From Desulfatiglans sp. (GTDB lineage: Bacteria; Desulfobacterota; DSM-4660; Desulfatiglandales; HGW-15), in assembly GCA_012513605.1 (NCBI GenBank), contig JAAZBV010000101.1, positions 1 to 64,000 of the forward strand: 64,000 nt of DNA, in the 5' to 3' direction. Positions within the stretch are counted from its first letter, which is position 1, and every line of letters starts with the position of its first letter. This document shows positions 42,097-52,516 of the stretch, in pieces. The translations under genes were made by a program, and so were the position numbers. A model generated the notes under the pieces. It worked only from the letters and a program-made list of their open reading frames with translations, had not been told where the DNA came from and made no database searches.

Positions 42097-42903
42097 TTAC
42101 TCTTCTTCATCCTTTTCTGCTGCCCCGCGTGTAATACCCCTCTTTGAACCTGATGAGATGAAATCCAGAAGGGTATCCAGTTCAGGGAAAGGGGCCATCT
42201 CATCTTTTACCCTTTTTATACCTTGATTCAATGTAGTGGATTCACGCCATATGATCCTGTATGCCTTTCTTAAGCCTGTGATGGCCTCCCGCGTAAAACC
42301 CCTGCGTCTTAACCCGACCAGATTAAGGCCATAAAGAGATGCCCTTAAACCGGATGCCATCATATATGGGGGGATATCCCTTGGTAGCCCGCCAAGGGCG
42401 CTTATCATGGTATATGCGCCGATCCTAACAAACTGGTGAGAGGCAATAAAGGCGCTCAGGGTGGCATAATCCCCTACTGTTGTATGCCCGCCAAGGGTAG
42501 CGCTATTTGCCATTATGATATTACTGCCAAGAACACAGTCATGGGCTATATGGGTATAGGACATGAGGTAGTTATTATTTCCTATTACAGTAACCCAGTC
42601 CTGCTTGGTTGTAGCCCTATGGATAGTGGCATATTCCCTTATTATATTGTTGTCCCCTATCACTACACGGGTGTCTTCGCCTTTGTAACCTATGTCTTGT
42701 GGAGGGGTACCTATTGTAACAAGGTGAGAGATGTTATTATTTTCACCGATATCTGTATTACCCTCAATCACAGTATGGGCGCCGACCTTTGTATTTCTTC
42801 CGATCTTTACCTGTTTACCGACAATGGTATATGGGCCTATCTCGCAACCTTCACCTATAATGGCCCCTGAATCTATTACTGCTGTTGAATGTATCTTAGT
42901 CAT
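42097..42903 (-). CDS. lpxA: UDP-N-acetylglucosamine acyltransferase
   Basis: 268 residues. Left-handed beta-helix of hexapeptide repeats (IHSTAVIDSGAIIGEGCEIGPYTIVG...) with the catalytic His in MSYTHIAHDCVLGSN and the C-terminal helical domain LVGLRRRGFTREAITGLRKAYRII. First acylation of lipid A. The stop is 3 bases before the lpxI start. Confidence 0.96.
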   Translation of the reverse strand: MTKIHSTAVIDSGAIIGEGCEIGPYTIVGKQVKIGRNTKVGAHTVIEGNTDIGENNNISHLVTIGTPPQDIGYKGEDTRVVIGDNNIIREYATIHRATTKQDWVTVIGNNNYLMSYTHIAHDCVLGSNIIMANSATLGGHTTVGDYATLSAFIASHQFVRIGAYTMISALGGLPRDIPPYMMASGLRASLYGLNLVGLRRRGFTREAITGLRKAYRIIWRESTTLNQGIKRVKDEMAPFPELDTLLDFISSGSKRGITRGAAEKDEEE

Positions 42904-42922
42904 TTATTTCATCTTTAATAAA

Positions 42923-43372
42923 TTAGAACAACTGTGCGGTCATTTCCGCTTCTGCTGCAAGCTCTTCATCCACAAATGCCTTTCCTGCCAGCTTCCATAT
43001 CTTTGAGCCTGTCCTCAGGGTCTCGATAACAAACTTCAGCTGATCGCCCGGCACCACCTGCCTCCTGAACTTTACATTATCCATGCTTAAAAATATCATG
43101 AGCCTCGGCTCATTCTGGCCGCTTTCACCCTCCATCATGGAAAGGCGGGATAATATGCCGCCTGTCTGGGCCATTGCTTCTATAATAAGTACACCGGGCA
43201 TAATGGGGTTTCCCGGGAAATGGCCCTGAAAGAACGCCTCATTTGCCGTTACATTCTTGTACCCTACTATCCTCTTCAAAGGCTCATACTCCGTTACCCT
43301 GTCCACAAGCAGAAAAGGGTACCTGTGTGGAAGCAGCTTAACAATATCCTGGTATTTTATTGGCAATTCCAT
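42923..43372 (-). CDS. fabZ: 3-hydroxyacyl-ACP dehydratase FabZ
   Basis: 149 residues. Hot-dog fold with LLPHRYPFLLVDRVTEYEP, active-site His in FFQGHFPGNPIMPGVLIIEAMAQTGG. Dehydrates hydroxyacyl-ACP in fatty acid synthesis and thereby supplies acyl chains that compete with LpxA/LpxD. Located between lpxD and lpxA as in many Gram-negatives. Confidence 0.97.
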   Translation of the reverse strand: MELPIKYQDIVKLLPHRYPFLLVDRVTEYEPLKRIVGYKNVTANEAFFQGHFPGNPIMPGVLIIEAMAQTGGILSRLSMMEGESGQNEPRLMIFLSMDNVKFRRQVVPGDQLKFVIETLRTGSKIWKLAGKAFVDEELAAEAEMTAQLF

Positions 43373-43404
43373 ATTTTATCTCTCTATACCTGTTTAATAA
43401 CCTG

Positions 43405-44439
43405 TTACTTTTCTTCGAGTTCCTTAAGTCTTTTTTCAAGATCCCTTACCTTTTTATTAAGCTCAGGGAGTCTTCTGATAAGGGCCCGGGTCTCCATCCA
43501 GAGCCTTGGCGGCATCTCAGGGTTGCCAAGAACCGCTTCGCCCTCTGCTATGGGTTTATGCACACCTGCGGCAGAACCTACAATGGCCCTGTCGCCTATT
43601 GAAATATGATCTTTTATCCCGACCTGACCGCCTATAATAACATTTTTACCAACCTTTACACTCCCGGAGATGCCTGAAAGGGCTACAACAATGCTGTGCT
43701 CACCAATAACCACATTATGGGCCACCTGCACAAGGTTATCTATCTTTACACCTCTTTTTATATGGGTTGTGCCGCTTGCCGCGCGGTCTATGGTGCTGTT
43801 TGCTCCTATCTCAACATCATCATCTATCATGACATTGCCAAGCTGAGGCACCTTGACATTCCCTTCATCACTCTGGACATATCCGAAGCCATCGCTCCCG
43901 ATCACACACCCTGCATGGATGATCACATTTGCGCCTATAATGCAATTCTCATACAGGGCAACATTGGAGTGGAGCACGCTGTTACTGCCCACCTTTGCAT
44001 TATTGCCGATAAAGACCCCTGGAAAAAGTATTGCATTATCACCAATAACAGCATTTTTACCGACATACACAAAAGGGTAGATTGACACACCACTGCCGAC
44101 CACTGCCGTTTCATCTATGCATACATCACTGCTGATGCCTTCGTAACGAGGTGCCTTAGGCGCAAACATGGCCGCAAGCCTTGCATAGGCAAGCTTCGGG
44201 TTTGCTGCTAGTATCTGATCACCTGTGTAGCCCTCCAGTTTTTCTGTAACAATCAGTGCAGATGCCTTTGTTGAAATGGCCTGATCCCTGTATCTTGCAT
44301 CATAAAAAAAGGCTATATCCCCCTCTTTTGCATTTTCAAGGGAATTCATACCGGAGATAATGCGCCCCCTATTTCCGGCTACTGTGCCCTTTATGAGCCT
44401 GGCTATCTTTTCGAGTGTAAGTTCCAAATCATGCCCCAT
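43405..44439 (-). CDS. lpxD: UDP-3-O-acylglucosamine N-acyltransferase
   Basis: 344 residues. N-terminal uridine-binding domain followed by hexapeptide repeats ([28 protein letters not shown]...) with the catalytic His in [15 protein letters not shown]-acylates UDP-3-O-acyl-glucosamine. Ends in a coiled-coil-like tail ([23 protein letters not shown]). Follows skp by 40 bases in the same direction. Confidence 0.96.
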   Translation of the reverse strand: MGHDLELTLEKIARLIKGTVAGNRGRIISGMNSLENAKEGDIAFFYDARYRDQAISTKASALIVTEKLEGYTGDQILAANPKLAYARLAAMFAPKAPRYEGISSDVCIDETAVVGSGVSIYPFVYVGKNAVIGDNAILFPGVFIGNNAKVGSNSVLHSNVALYENCIIGANVIIHAGCVIGSDGFGYVQSDEGNVKVPQLGNVMIDDDVEIGANSTIDRAASGTTHIKRGVKIDNLVQVAHNVVIGEHSIVVALSGISGSVKVGKNVIIGGQVGIKDHISIGDRAIVGSAAGVHKPIAEGEAVLGNPEMPPRLWMETRALIRRLPELNKKVRDLEKRLKELEEK

Positions 44440-44479
44440 TAAGCGCCTGCCCTTGAAAACAGACTGCGTATTACCCTGA

Positions 44480-45022
44480 TTATGGTTTTACCCTGTTAAG
44501 CTCAGCCAAAACCTGATCTGTAATATCAAGTTCCTTGGCAAAATAGAGGATACCGCCATTCGACCTTTCGGCTATCAGGTCAAGCTTTTGCTGCTTGGCA
44601 ATTGCTTCAACCACCCCTGACAGGATATTAAGTATGCTGATGCGGGCATCTGTCTCTGCCTTTTTCATCTCTTCAGTCATGTCCTGAACAAGATAATTGA
44701 GGTCACGTCTCTTTTTCTCAAACTCCTTTTCCCTTTCTGTCTTTGCATCCATGCTCAGCATCAGGCTCTGTTTTTCCATATCCTTCTGCATGTCAATCAA
44801 TGCCTGCTGCTTTTTATCAAGGTCTTTCTGCATCTCAGCCTGTTTATTCTTGAGTGATTCAGCTATCCTTTTGCCCTCATTTGATTCCTGTATGCACCTC
44901 TGGAGGTCAAGCACCCCTATTTTAAGAGGTTCCGCAGCTGACACACCAAGTTGAATAAAAAGAAAAGCGACTGCTACTGTTAATATTTTGGTTAAATGTT
45001 TCATTATCATATCCCCCTTCAT
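44480..45022 (-). CDS. skp: Periplasmic chaperone OmpH/Skp
   Basis: 180 residues. Signal peptide [24 protein letters not shown]; mature region is almost wholly helical and charged ([30 protein letters not shown]), the tentacle-like coiled coil of Skp, which carries unfolded barrel proteins across the periplasm to BamA. ATG 5 codons before KHL; a start at the second Met (MKHL) gives a more usual signal peptide. Placed directly after bamA. Confidence 0.92.
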   Translation of the reverse strand: MKGDMIMKHLTKILTVAVAFLFIQLGVSAAEPLKIGVLDLQRCIQESNEGKRIAESLKNKQAEMQKDLDKKQQALIDMQKDMEKQSLMLSMDAKTEREKEFEKKRRDLNYLVQDMTEEMKKAETDARISILNILSGVVEAIAKQQKLDLIAERSNGGILYFAKELDITDQVLAELNRVKP

Positions 45023-45065
45023 TTATATGTTTAACGTTGTTTTTAACTATTATTCAAACCTGACG

Positions 45066-47810
45066 CTAAAAAGAACCGCCAATCTTGAATTCAAACTTGC
45101 CGGAATCAGGATCATTCTCCCGCTCTTTAAGTTTGATGCCATACTCAAGCCTCATTGGCCCCATTGGCGAATACCACCTGATGCCAAACCCTACAGATGC
45201 CCCTGCGCCTTTTTTCCAGCTCTCACTCTTTACTATATCATTGCCAAAGGCATTGCCCGCATCAAAGAATACAAGCCCGGTAATCCCTTTACCCTTTGCA
45301 AAGGGTACTCGGTACTCTATCTTATAGAGCCACATCTTGTCGCCGCCTATTTCAATATATGTACCGGGGTAAAGTGGTGATATGGTTCCCCATTCATACC
45401 CCCTGACAGTGTCAATACCCCCGATCCTGAATTTTTCATAAATTGGAAGGTAAGCACCCGACCGGCCCTCCACATAACCAAGCTGCGCGCTTGCAACCAG
45501 CACTGTGCCCTTGAACAGGGGGAGATACCAGGTTGAATTGAGGGTATATTTATTAAAGGCCACATCCCCGCCAAGAGGACCTCCGGCATACTCAAAGGTA
45601 AAGGAATTCAGAGACCCTTTTGTGGTATCCCACCATTTATCCTTGGTATTACGTTCAATGCCAAAAACCATGCTGCTTGTGAGGTATTTATTATCGGCAA
45701 TATCCTGGATGGGATCAACTATACTTGTGTAGACATCAGTTATTTGTGTCCTGTCATAGGTGTAGAATACGCTCCCCCTGGTATAGTCATCCAGCCCCAG
45801 CAGGAAGGAGAGGCCTGCATTTCCGCCCATCTGCTCCCTTGTGTAGTCATCATAGTCTCTATCCCAGTTGTAGGCCGATATGGTACCCCTCACAGGCCTG
45901 TCAAACATCCAGGGCTCTGTGAATGTTGCATTGAACCTGGTTGTCCGGCTGCCGGCCATAGCCTCAATACTGAAATTCTGCCCCCTGCCGAACAGGTTGT
46001 TGTTGTCAAACTGGAGCTGAAACATAAATTTTTCATAACCGCCATACCCCGCAGAAAAGGATATTGACCTCTGGAGCTTTTCTACACCCTCTATATCTAT
46101 TACCATCAGGTCATCACTGGTCCCCCTCCTGGTTTTTACCTCATGTTTTTCAAAGATCTCAAGCCGGTCAAGATTCTCCCTGCTTTTTGCCAGTTGTTGG
46201 CTGTCAAAATATTCCCCCTCTTTAATTTTAAGTTCCCTTCTTAAGACCATGTCCTTTGTAATCTCATTACCGGAAATGTTGATCCTCTCTATGCGAACCT
46301 TCTTCTTTTTATCAATTGTCAAGGGTATATCCATAAAGTTCGTACCCTCAATTACCCTTTGTGAAGGATTCACTTCCGCATATGCATAACCAAGGCTGCC
46401 ATAAAGCTCCTTGATTTTCTGGGTCTCAGTATGAACGGCCTGCCTGCTGAAGGGGTCTCCCTTTTTTATATCTATGAGCCTCCTCAGTTCATCCGCGGGC
46501 CGCAGGAGGTCACCCTCAAAAACAATATCATTTACAAAGTACTGCTCTCCTTCAACAATATTTATTACCAGACTGAGTTTCTCTTTATCATATACAACCT
46601 CAGGTTCGCCAACACGCGCCTTTACATATCCGTGGCTGTCATAAAAGGCTGCCAGTTTATTTACATCATACTCCAGCTTCTTTTTATCAAGCACCCCGGA
46701 ATCAGTGAACCATGAGAGCCACCCCTTTTCCTTGGTAAGCATCTCCTTTTTTAATTTCTTGTTCTTAAACACCTTGTTGCCCCTGAACTCTATCTTTGAG
46801 ATAAGCACCTTTTCCCCTTCATTGATCACATAGGTCAGCGTTACCTCATTATCCGGGAGCTCCTTGATCTTTTCCTGTATATCAACATTATAATACCCGG
46901 CATTCTTGTAGAATTCTGTCAGCCTGTTAATGCTCTGCCTGACATCATTGAGGTTAAGGACCGAATATGCCTTTAGGCCGAGCTCCTCTTTCAGTTTATC
47001 ATCCTTTTTCTTTTCATTTCCCTGAAAGCTGATCTTGATGATGGTGGGCTTTTCTACCAGATTAAAGGTAATCACCTTACCATCAGGGCTGTCTGATGTT
47101 ATCAGATTTACATCATCAAAAAAGCCCATTTTATAGATAGTTCTAAGGTCTCTGTCGAGTTTCACCTGATCAAACGGCTCGCCCTTCTGACTCTCCATGA
47201 TCATAAGTATGGCATCATCGCCTACCCTTTTATTCCCTTCAATTATAATATCTGAGACCACGCTCTTTTTATCCATCTGGGAGTTCAGGCTCTCAGCAAT
47301 CTTTTTTAAAGAGGCAGGAATGTTGTTCTTATTATTTTCCACCATCATCACTGTAAATGGGGATTTGCCGGTATCAGGGTCAAGCACCCTGGCACTAAGC
47401 TGGATATCATCTTCTCTATGATTATACTCGCCAATGATAACCCACTTTGCAGCATTAGCCCTGGCTAGAGGGATTATCTGCTTTTCAGGCTCTGAGTAGG
47501 AGATATTTTCACCAAGGGCATTATTAACAAGTTCCGGATTAGATACCTCATAACCAAGCGCGGACATCTCGGTTGAAAACCATTTCTGAAGAGTAATATT
47601 TAGATTTTCCTCAGACTCGGTGGATTTAACCATAAAGGGTATCACAACGACCTTGTCCATGGCTGAGGCAAATGCCGGGATTAAAAACAGGCCGAAAAAG
47701 AGCAGCAACATAAAAATGGGGATATGAGTTATCCTTTTAACAGGTTTAGTTCGGGCCGATCTGTTCAGGAAAAATCCCTGCTCTGTTCTATTGTAATTTA
47801 CCATCGACAA
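45066..47810 (-). CDS. bamA: Outer membrane protein assembly factor BamA
   Basis: 914 residues. Long signal peptide region ending FLIPAFASA (about residue 50; an internal Met, MLLLFFG, would give a shorter one). Residues about 50-180 form an extra N-terminal domain (VVVIPFMVKSTESEENLNITLQKWF...WVIIGEYN) resembling TolB/CsgG-type N domains and not found in enteric BamA. Then five POTRA repeats (for example VSDIIIEGNKRVGDDAI, IIKISFQGNEKKKDD, ISKIEFRGNKVFKNKKL) and the 16-strand barrel ending FEFKIGGSF. The start overlaps the lolD end by 23 bases. Confidence 0.95.
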   Translation of the reverse strand: MSMVNYNRTEQGFFLNRSARTKPVKRITHIPIFMLLLFFGLFLIPAFASAMDKVVVIPFMVKSTESEENLNITLQKWFSTEMSALGYEVSNPELVNNALGENISYSEPEKQIIPLARANAAKWVIIGEYNHREDDIQLSARVLDPDTGKSPFTVMMVENNKNNIPASLKKIAESLNSQMDKKSVVSDIIIEGNKRVGDDAILMIMESQKGEPFDQVKLDRDLRTIYKMGFFDDVNLITSDSPDGKVITFNLVEKPTIIKISFQGNEKKKDDKLKEELGLKAYSVLNLNDVRQSINRLTEFYKNAGYYNVDIQEKIKELPDNEVTLTYVINEGEKVLISKIEFRGNKVFKNKKLKKEMLTKEKGWLSWFTDSGVLDKKKLEYDVNKLAAFYDSHGYVKARVGEPEVVYDKEKLSLVINIVEGEQYFVNDIVFEGDLLRPADELRRLIDIKKGDPFSRQAVHTETQKIKELYGSLGYAYAEVNPSQRVIEGTNFMDIPLTIDKKKKVRIERINISGNEITKDMVLRRELKIKEGEYFDSQQLAKSRENLDRLEIFEKHEVKTRRGTSDDLMVIDIEGVEKLQRSISFSAGYGGYEKFMFQLQFDNNNLFGRGQNFSIEAMAGSRTTRFNATFTEPWMFDRPVRGTISAYNWDRDYDDYTREQMGGNAGLSFLLGLDDYTRGSVFYTYDRTQITDVYTSIVDPIQDIADNKYLTSSMVFGIERNTKDKWWDTTKGSLNSFTFEYAGGPLGGDVAFNKYTLNSTWYLPLFKGTVLVASAQLGYVEGRSGAYLPIYEKFRIGGIDTVRGYEWGTISPLYPGTYIEIGGDKMWLYKIEYRVPFAKGKGITGLVFFDAGNAFGNDIVKSESWKKGAGASVGFGIRWYSPMGPMRLEYGIKLKERENDPDSGKFEFKIGGSF

Positions 47811-48450
47811 TCTCCATTACCTTTGTCATGTTATCTGCCAGTTGCTGATTATGGGTAACAATAACCATGCTCAGATTCTCTTCCTCTCTGATGCGAAGAA
47901 GATGATCAACTACCTCTTTGCCTGTATTTCTGTCAAGATTTCCTGTGGGTTCGTCAGCAAGAAGAATCTTTGGCCTCATCATAAGGGCCCTTGCTATGGC
48001 CACCCTCTGCTGCTCGCCGCCTGAAAGCTCACCGATCCTGTGATTCAGGCGGTTTTCAAGCCCGACCTTATTAAGCATGTTTCTCGCCATATCCATTGCT
48101 TCCTTTTTCCCCATTCTGGATATCAGGGCTGGCATCAATGTGTTTTCTATTGCATTAAATTCAGGAAGAAGGTGATGAAACTGGAAAACAAACCCTATCT
48201 CCCTGTTCCTCATGCGGCAGAGGGCTGTTTCATCTAGGCCAACAATGTCTCTGCCCTGGATTTTCATATGACCTGAAGAGGGCCGTTCAAGACCGCCCAT
48301 GATATTCAGGAGTGTGGATTTGCCCGCCCCTGATGCCCCGATTATGGCCAGGGTATCTCCCTGATTTATGGTGATACTGATCCCCTTGAGCACCTCAATG
48401 GTATTGCCATTATGCCTGTATGACTTGTAGATATCTGTTAATTCAAGCAT
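47788..48450 (-). CDS. lolD: Lipoprotein-releasing ABC transporter ATPase LolD
   Basis: 220 residues. Walker [14 protein letters not shown]-loop, signature [15 protein letters not shown] and Walker [13 protein letters not shown]. Energises release of outer-membrane lipoproteins from the inner membrane with LolC/LolE. 20 bases after lolC, and bamA starts within its end. Confidence 0.95.
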   Translation of the reverse strand: MLELTDIYKSYRHNGNTIEVLKGISITINQGDTLAIIGASGAGKSTLLNIMGGLERPSSGHMKIQGRDIVGLDETALCRMRNREIGFVFQFHHLLPEFNAIENTLMPALISRMGKKEAMDMARNMLNKVGLENRLNHRIGELSGGEQQRVAIARALMMRPKILLADEPTGNLDRNTGKEVVDHLLRIREEENLSMVIVTHNQQLADNMTKVMEIVDGKLQ

Positions 48451-48470
48451 ATATCATATCCAGGAATCAT

Positions 48471-49694
48471 CTATTCATACCTCAGGGTCTCAACCGGGTT
48501 CAGCCGCGATGCATGCCATGAGGGGTATATAGTTGTTAAAAATGATAAGAGGAAACCTGCTATTGTCACAACCATCACATCAGCGTAATCAATCAGTACA
48601 GGGAGGGTGGAGACAGGGTAGACATCCGAGGGTATCTCAATAAATATGTAATTTGAGATCAGGTAACATATACCCAGGCCGGAAATCACCCCTGCAAGGG
48701 TGCCGGTTATGCCTACAATAAGCCCCTGTATCATGAATATACTCATGATGCTCTTTTTTGTGGTACCCATTGTCCGCAAGATTGCAATATCCTTTGCCTT
48801 TTCTAGCACCGTCATAACAAGGACGCTGATGATATTAAGCGCCCCAACCATAACTATCATGATCTGTATGATGAACATGGCTGTTTTTTCCAGCTTGAGC
48901 GCCCCAAGCAGGCTGCGGTTATACTCCTTCCAGTCAATTACCGAATAACCGCTCCCGAGTATTTCCCTGATTTTTCTGGCTGTAATATCAGATTGCTCAG
49001 TATTATCCACCTTAACCTCCAGGTGCGTTGCCTTGCCTTCCATAGCAAAGAGCCTCTGGGCTTCCTCAAAAGATATAAATATCAGGCGCTGGTCATACTC
49101 TATCAACCCTGAAGAAAAGATACCAGAGACCCTGAAGTTTTGTTTTTTTGGGGTCCTGCCAAGTGGGGTAAGCCTTCCGCTCGGAGAATTGAGTTTTATT
49201 ATATCCCCCTCACCGATCCTGAGACTTTTTGCAAGTTCAATCCCGATAATCACATTAGGGATATCATCGCCGGTATTTTTAAGGGATGAGATATCCCCGC
49301 TCTGCATCATATTCTTAATACCGGTTATTGCTGTTATGCCTTCAGGATCAACCCCCCGAACGTATGCTCCTGTGGTGTAGGAGGATTGGAGGAGCAACTC
49401 TTTCATAATGGATGGAGATATATCTGTCACCCCTTGAACAGATTTAAGTCTCTCTTTTGTACTCTCATATTCGGTTATACTCCCTTCATCGCTGCTTACC
49501 CATATGTGGGGCATTATCCCTAAAGACCTTGACATGAGCTCTGACCTGAACCCGTTCATTACAGAAAGTACAACAATAAGGGACATCACACCAACCATTA
49601 CACCTAAAATGGAGATGACCGATATTATGGAGATAAAGGCCTGTTTTCGTTTTGCCTTCAGGTATCTCAGGCTTAAAAAGAGTTCAAGTACCAT
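48471..49694 (-). CDS. lolC: Lipoprotein-releasing permease LolC/LolE
   Basis: 407 residues. N-terminal TM segment (FLSLRYLKAKRKQAFISIISVISILGVMVGVMSLIVVLSV), a periplasmic domain of about 200 residues, then three TM segments near the C-terminus ending TIYPSWHASRLNPVETLRYE, the FtsX/MacB family end. A single copy, so it probably makes a homodimer (LolF-type). The start ATG is correct by family; a terminator-like hairpin lies right upstream (49706-49729) and includes the only G-rich ribosome binding candidate. Confidence 0.93.
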   Translation of the reverse strand: MVLELFLSLRYLKAKRKQAFISIISVISILGVMVGVMSLIVVLSVMNGFRSELMSRSLGIMPHIWVSSDEGSITEYESTKERLKSVQGVTDISPSIMKELLLQSSYTTGAYVRGVDPEGITAITGIKNMMQSGDISSLKNTGDDIPNVIIGIELAKSLRIGEGDIIKLNSPSGRLTPLGRTPKKQNFRVSGIFSSGLIEYDQRLIFISFEEAQRLFAMEGKATHLEVKVDNTEQSDITARKIREILGSGYSVIDWKEYNRSLLGALKLEKTAMFIIQIMIVMVGALNIISVLVMTVLEKAKDIAILRTMGTTKKSIMSIFMIQGLIVGITGTLAGVISGLGICYLISNYIFIEIPSDVYPVSTLPVLIDYADVMVVTIAGFLLSFLTTIYPSWHASRLNPVETLRYE

Positions 49695-49705
49695 TAAAAA
49701 ATGAA

Positions 49706-49729
49706 ACCCCCGTGAAAATATGCGGGGGT
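49706..49729 (-). terminator. Hairpin with T-run between lysS and lolC
   Basis: Read on the minus strand: ACCCCCG, loop CATATTTTCA, CGGGGGT, then TTCATTTTTT. It is 13 bases after the lysS stop and 11 bases before the lolC start codon, so it can end the lysS transcript. Its GGGGG arm is also the only visible SD-like sequence for lolC. Confidence 0.65.
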
Positions 49730-49741
49730 ATTCCTTTCATA

Positions 49742-51232
49742 TCATGATTGTTTATGTCTCATATGAGGGAATAGTATTACATCCCTGATTGATGGCGAAT
49801 CAGTCAGAAGCATTACCACCCTGTCTATTCCGATACCCTCTCCTGCTGTTGGTGGCAGGCCATATTCAAGGGCAGCAACAAAGTCTTCATCCATGTACTG
49901 TGCCTCATCGTCTCCGGCCTCCCTTAACGCCACCTGTTTTTCAAACCTGCCGCGCTGATCATCCGGGTCATTCAACTCTGTAAATGCGTTAGCGATCTCC
50001 TTGCCTGTAATATAGAGCTCAAACCTGTCAACAATATCAGGGTTTTGATCATTCTTCCTTGATAAGGGCGATATCTCTGTTGGGTACCCGGTAACAAATG
50101 TGGGGTTAATTAACTTGTGCTCAACAAGCTCGTCAAATATCTTTTCAAGCACCCTTACATGGCTGTCGGTCTTAAGGATGGGTATCTTTTTTGACTCGGC
50201 AAATTTGACTGCCGCTTCAAAATCCTTTATTACCTCATCGCCTGTGCCGCCTATATCCCTGATGGCGTCATAGAGTGAAATCCTTTTCCATGGGGGTGTA
50301 AAATCTATCTTTTGCCCCTGGTACTCTATCACAAGGCTCCCCTTTATCTCTGTGAGAAGTCGGCTGAAAAGCTCTTCAGTAAGAAGCATAAGCTCTTCAT
50401 AGGTTGCATAGGCCATGTAGAATTCTATCATGGTAAACTCGGGGTTGTGTTTTACTGATATACCCTCATTCCTGAAATTCCTGTTTATCTCATAGACCCT
50501 GTCAAGGCCGCCCACAACAAGCCTCTTTAAAAAGAGCTCCGGCGCTATCCTCAGATAAAGGTCCATACCCAGGGCATTGTGATAGGTCTTAAATGGCCTT
50601 GCTGTTGCGCCGCCGGGGATGGTCTGCATCATGGGTGTTTCCACCTCAAGAAAGCCCTGTGAGTTGAAGTAGTTCCTGAAAAAACTTATTATTTTGCTTC
50701 TTGTTATAAAGACATCCCTCACATCATCATTAACAATAAGGTCTACATAACGCTGCCTGTATCGTGTTTCTACATCTGTAAGTCCGTGCCACTTTTCAGG
50801 GAGGGGCCTCAACGATTTGGTAAGGAGCTTTATCTCTGTAGCAAGTATTGTCAGCTCATCGGTCTTTGTCTTGAAAAATGAGCCTGTTATGCCTATATAG
50901 TCACCTATATCCATAAGCTTGAAAAGCTCATAACCCGCATCGCCGACTTTGTCCTTTCTGATATATGCCTGTATCTTTCCGGCGTTGTCTTTTATGTGGA
51001 TAAATGCGGCCTTGCCGAATACCCTCATGGCCATTATCCTGCCGGCAAAGGTGTATGGGGTGGTATCTTTTTCGAGCTCTTCACCCGAAATCCCCCCGAA
51101 CCTTTCTATGGCCTTTTTTGAATCAAAGTTGAATTTGAAACCTGCCGGAAAGGGGTTAATACCTAATTCTTTTAATCGATCAATTTTTTTTCTGCGATCT
51201 TCAGTTACTGTGCTTGTTTTTTCCATAATCAA
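49742..51232 (-). CDS. lysS: Lysyl-tRNA synthetase (class II)
   Basis: 496 residues. N-terminal OB-fold anticodon domain ([21 protein letters not shown]), class II motifs [29 protein letters not shown] and the C-terminal motif 3 [27 protein letters not shown]. Charges tRNA-Lys. First gene upstream of the lol-bam-lpx cluster but separated by a terminator-like hairpin. Confidence 0.97.
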   Translation of the reverse strand: MIMEKTSTVTEDRRKKIDRLKELGINPFPAGFKFNFDSKKAIERFGGISGEELEKDTTPYTFAGRIMAMRVFGKAAFIHIKDNAGKIQAYIRKDKVGDAGYELFKLMDIGDYIGITGSFFKTKTDELTILATEIKLLTKSLRPLPEKWHGLTDVETRYRQRYVDLIVNDDVRDVFITRSKIISFFRNYFNSQGFLEVETPMMQTIPGGATARPFKTYHNALGMDLYLRIAPELFLKRLVVGGLDRVYEINRNFRNEGISVKHNPEFTMIEFYMAYATYEELMLLTEELFSRLLTEIKGSLVIEYQGQKIDFTPPWKRISLYDAIRDIGGTGDEVIKDFEAAVKFAESKKIPILKTDSHVRVLEKIFDELVEHKLINPTFVTGYPTEISPLSRKNDQNPDIVDRFELYITGKEIANAFTELNDPDDQRGRFEKQVALREAGDDEAQYMDEDFVAALEYGLPPTAGEGIGIDRVVMLLTDSPSIRDVILFPHMRHKQS

Positions 51233-51626
51233 TAAACCGCTATAAGTATTTAAAATAATAGTAAATGATTAATTTTTTTAGTTAAATTAATAATTTGAAA
51301 CGTACTTTTTTAATCCATATACCTTTCTTAGTCAAGGTAAAAGATGGTAGAAAAAGGCCCCATAAGAGCGTTTAGACATGATATCCGGGGTTTTGTTCCT
51401 GCTTATTTTTACAGAGGAGAAAAAGAGTAAAAATAGAGCAGGGCACAAACTATCGCCAGATGAAGATAATTTAACGATGGGCTTAATATGGTCTTATTTG
51501 ACCTGTCTATTTATCCTGAGACATTAGAGTTAAAAACTGTTTCTCTTAATAAATATTCCGGAACAACCACTCATCCGGAAAATATATCTATTATTTAAAT
51601 GCCTTACGACGATAGCAGACAGCTTT
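51233..51626. other. Intergenic region between lysS and the lipoprotein gene
   Basis: About 390 bases with no credible gene, repeat or clear promoter. It should contain the minus-strand promoter of lysS. Confidence 0.5.
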
Positions 51627-52163
51627 TTAATTAACAGGCCCCTGGGGCTGAGCAGATATACGTTCAACCGTAATCTTTTGTGTGTTAGGCATAGTTGACG
51701 GGCCGGCTCCGCCCATACCGCCGCTCATGCCCATACCACCGCCCCGTCTGCCTCCAAAACCTGGATTACGGTTTTTAAATTCCATTTTTATTATTTCGCC
51801 CTTGATTTTTCCTTGATAATCAGATGTCATTTTCATCTGGCCGAATGTCGAGTTAACAGAAAAAAATATTTTATTCCCTTGAATTTTACCATCCTCAATA
51901 GGTGTCCATTGCCCAGGGGCTCCACTTATGCTTCCTTTGAGAAGATCACCTTCCCTTTTAAAGTTAAAAGTCATCTGTATTTTCTGGGCAGGCTGCATAG
52001 CCCCTCCTCCAACCTGCATACCATACATCCCCATCATGGCAGGTTGCTTGCGTTCAAACTCTCCTCTCCATGTACCGTCAATATTAATTGGTGTCTTATT
52101 TGAAGACATACCTGCACAACCGGCAACCAGTAAAAACAAAAAAATAATTGCGATTTTTTTCAT
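51627..52163 (-). CDS. Hypothetical lipoprotein with Gly/Met-rich tail
   Basis: 178 residues. Lipobox VAGC (MKKIAIIFLFLLVAGCAGM), then a compact beta domain (DGTWRGEFERKQPA, KIQMTFNFKREGDLLKGSI, KIKGEIIKMEF) resembling lipocalin-like or META-type barrels, and a GGRRGGGMGMSGGMGGAG tail. No enzyme motif. Envelope location likely. The Met-rich blocks (MMGMYGM, GGGMGMSGGMGG) might bind copper or silver, and an HMA-domain metal-binding protein is encoded just upstream on the same strand; that link is inference. Confidence 0.75.
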   Translation of the reverse strand: MKKIAIIFLFLLVAGCAGMSSNKTPINIDGTWRGEFERKQPAMMGMYGMQVGGGAMQPAQKIQMTFNFKREGDLLKGSISGAPGQWTPIEDGKIQGNKIFFSVNSTFGQMKMTSDYQGKIKGEIIKMEFKNRNPGFGGRRGGGMGMSGGMGGAGPSTMPNTQKITVERISAQPQGPVN

Positions 52164-52203
52164 GACAGATTTACCCCTTTTGTTTTATTAATAAAATAGT
52201 GCG

Positions 52204-52410
52204 TTAATCATCAGGGGGGAAATTCATATCAATAAGGGTCTCATGGATGGTCTTGAGTGCATCAGGTGTCTCATATTCGACGGTTATCACCTTTTTTTCC
52301 GGGTCACCATCCACCCTGGACACCCCGCTAACCTCTTCAAGCTCACTTTTTATGCTCTTTACACAGTGACCGCATGATATATTTGGGATATGAAAGGTTT
52401 TTACTGTCAT
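52204..52410 (-). CDS. Heavy-metal-associated (HMA) domain protein
   Basis: 68 residues, one ferredoxin-like HMA fold with the metal site NISCGHCVKSIKSEL (CxxC). Such CopZ-like chaperones bind Cu(I) or Zn and pass them to ATPases. No P-type ATPase is in the window. Free-standing gene 41 bases upstream of the Met-rich lipoprotein gene on the same strand, so possibly an operon. Confidence 0.9.
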   Translation of the reverse strand: MTVKTFHIPNISCGHCVKSIKSELEEVSGVSRVDGDPEKKVITVEYETPDALKTIHETLIDMNFPPDD

Positions 52411-52516
52411 ACATGCTCCTTGGAATGCATTATGTTCAAAGGCGTTTTACCCTGATTCCAGACCTTGACAGGCTACATCCGCCTGAATGTCTCTTATTCA
52501 GGCGGATGATAAAAAT

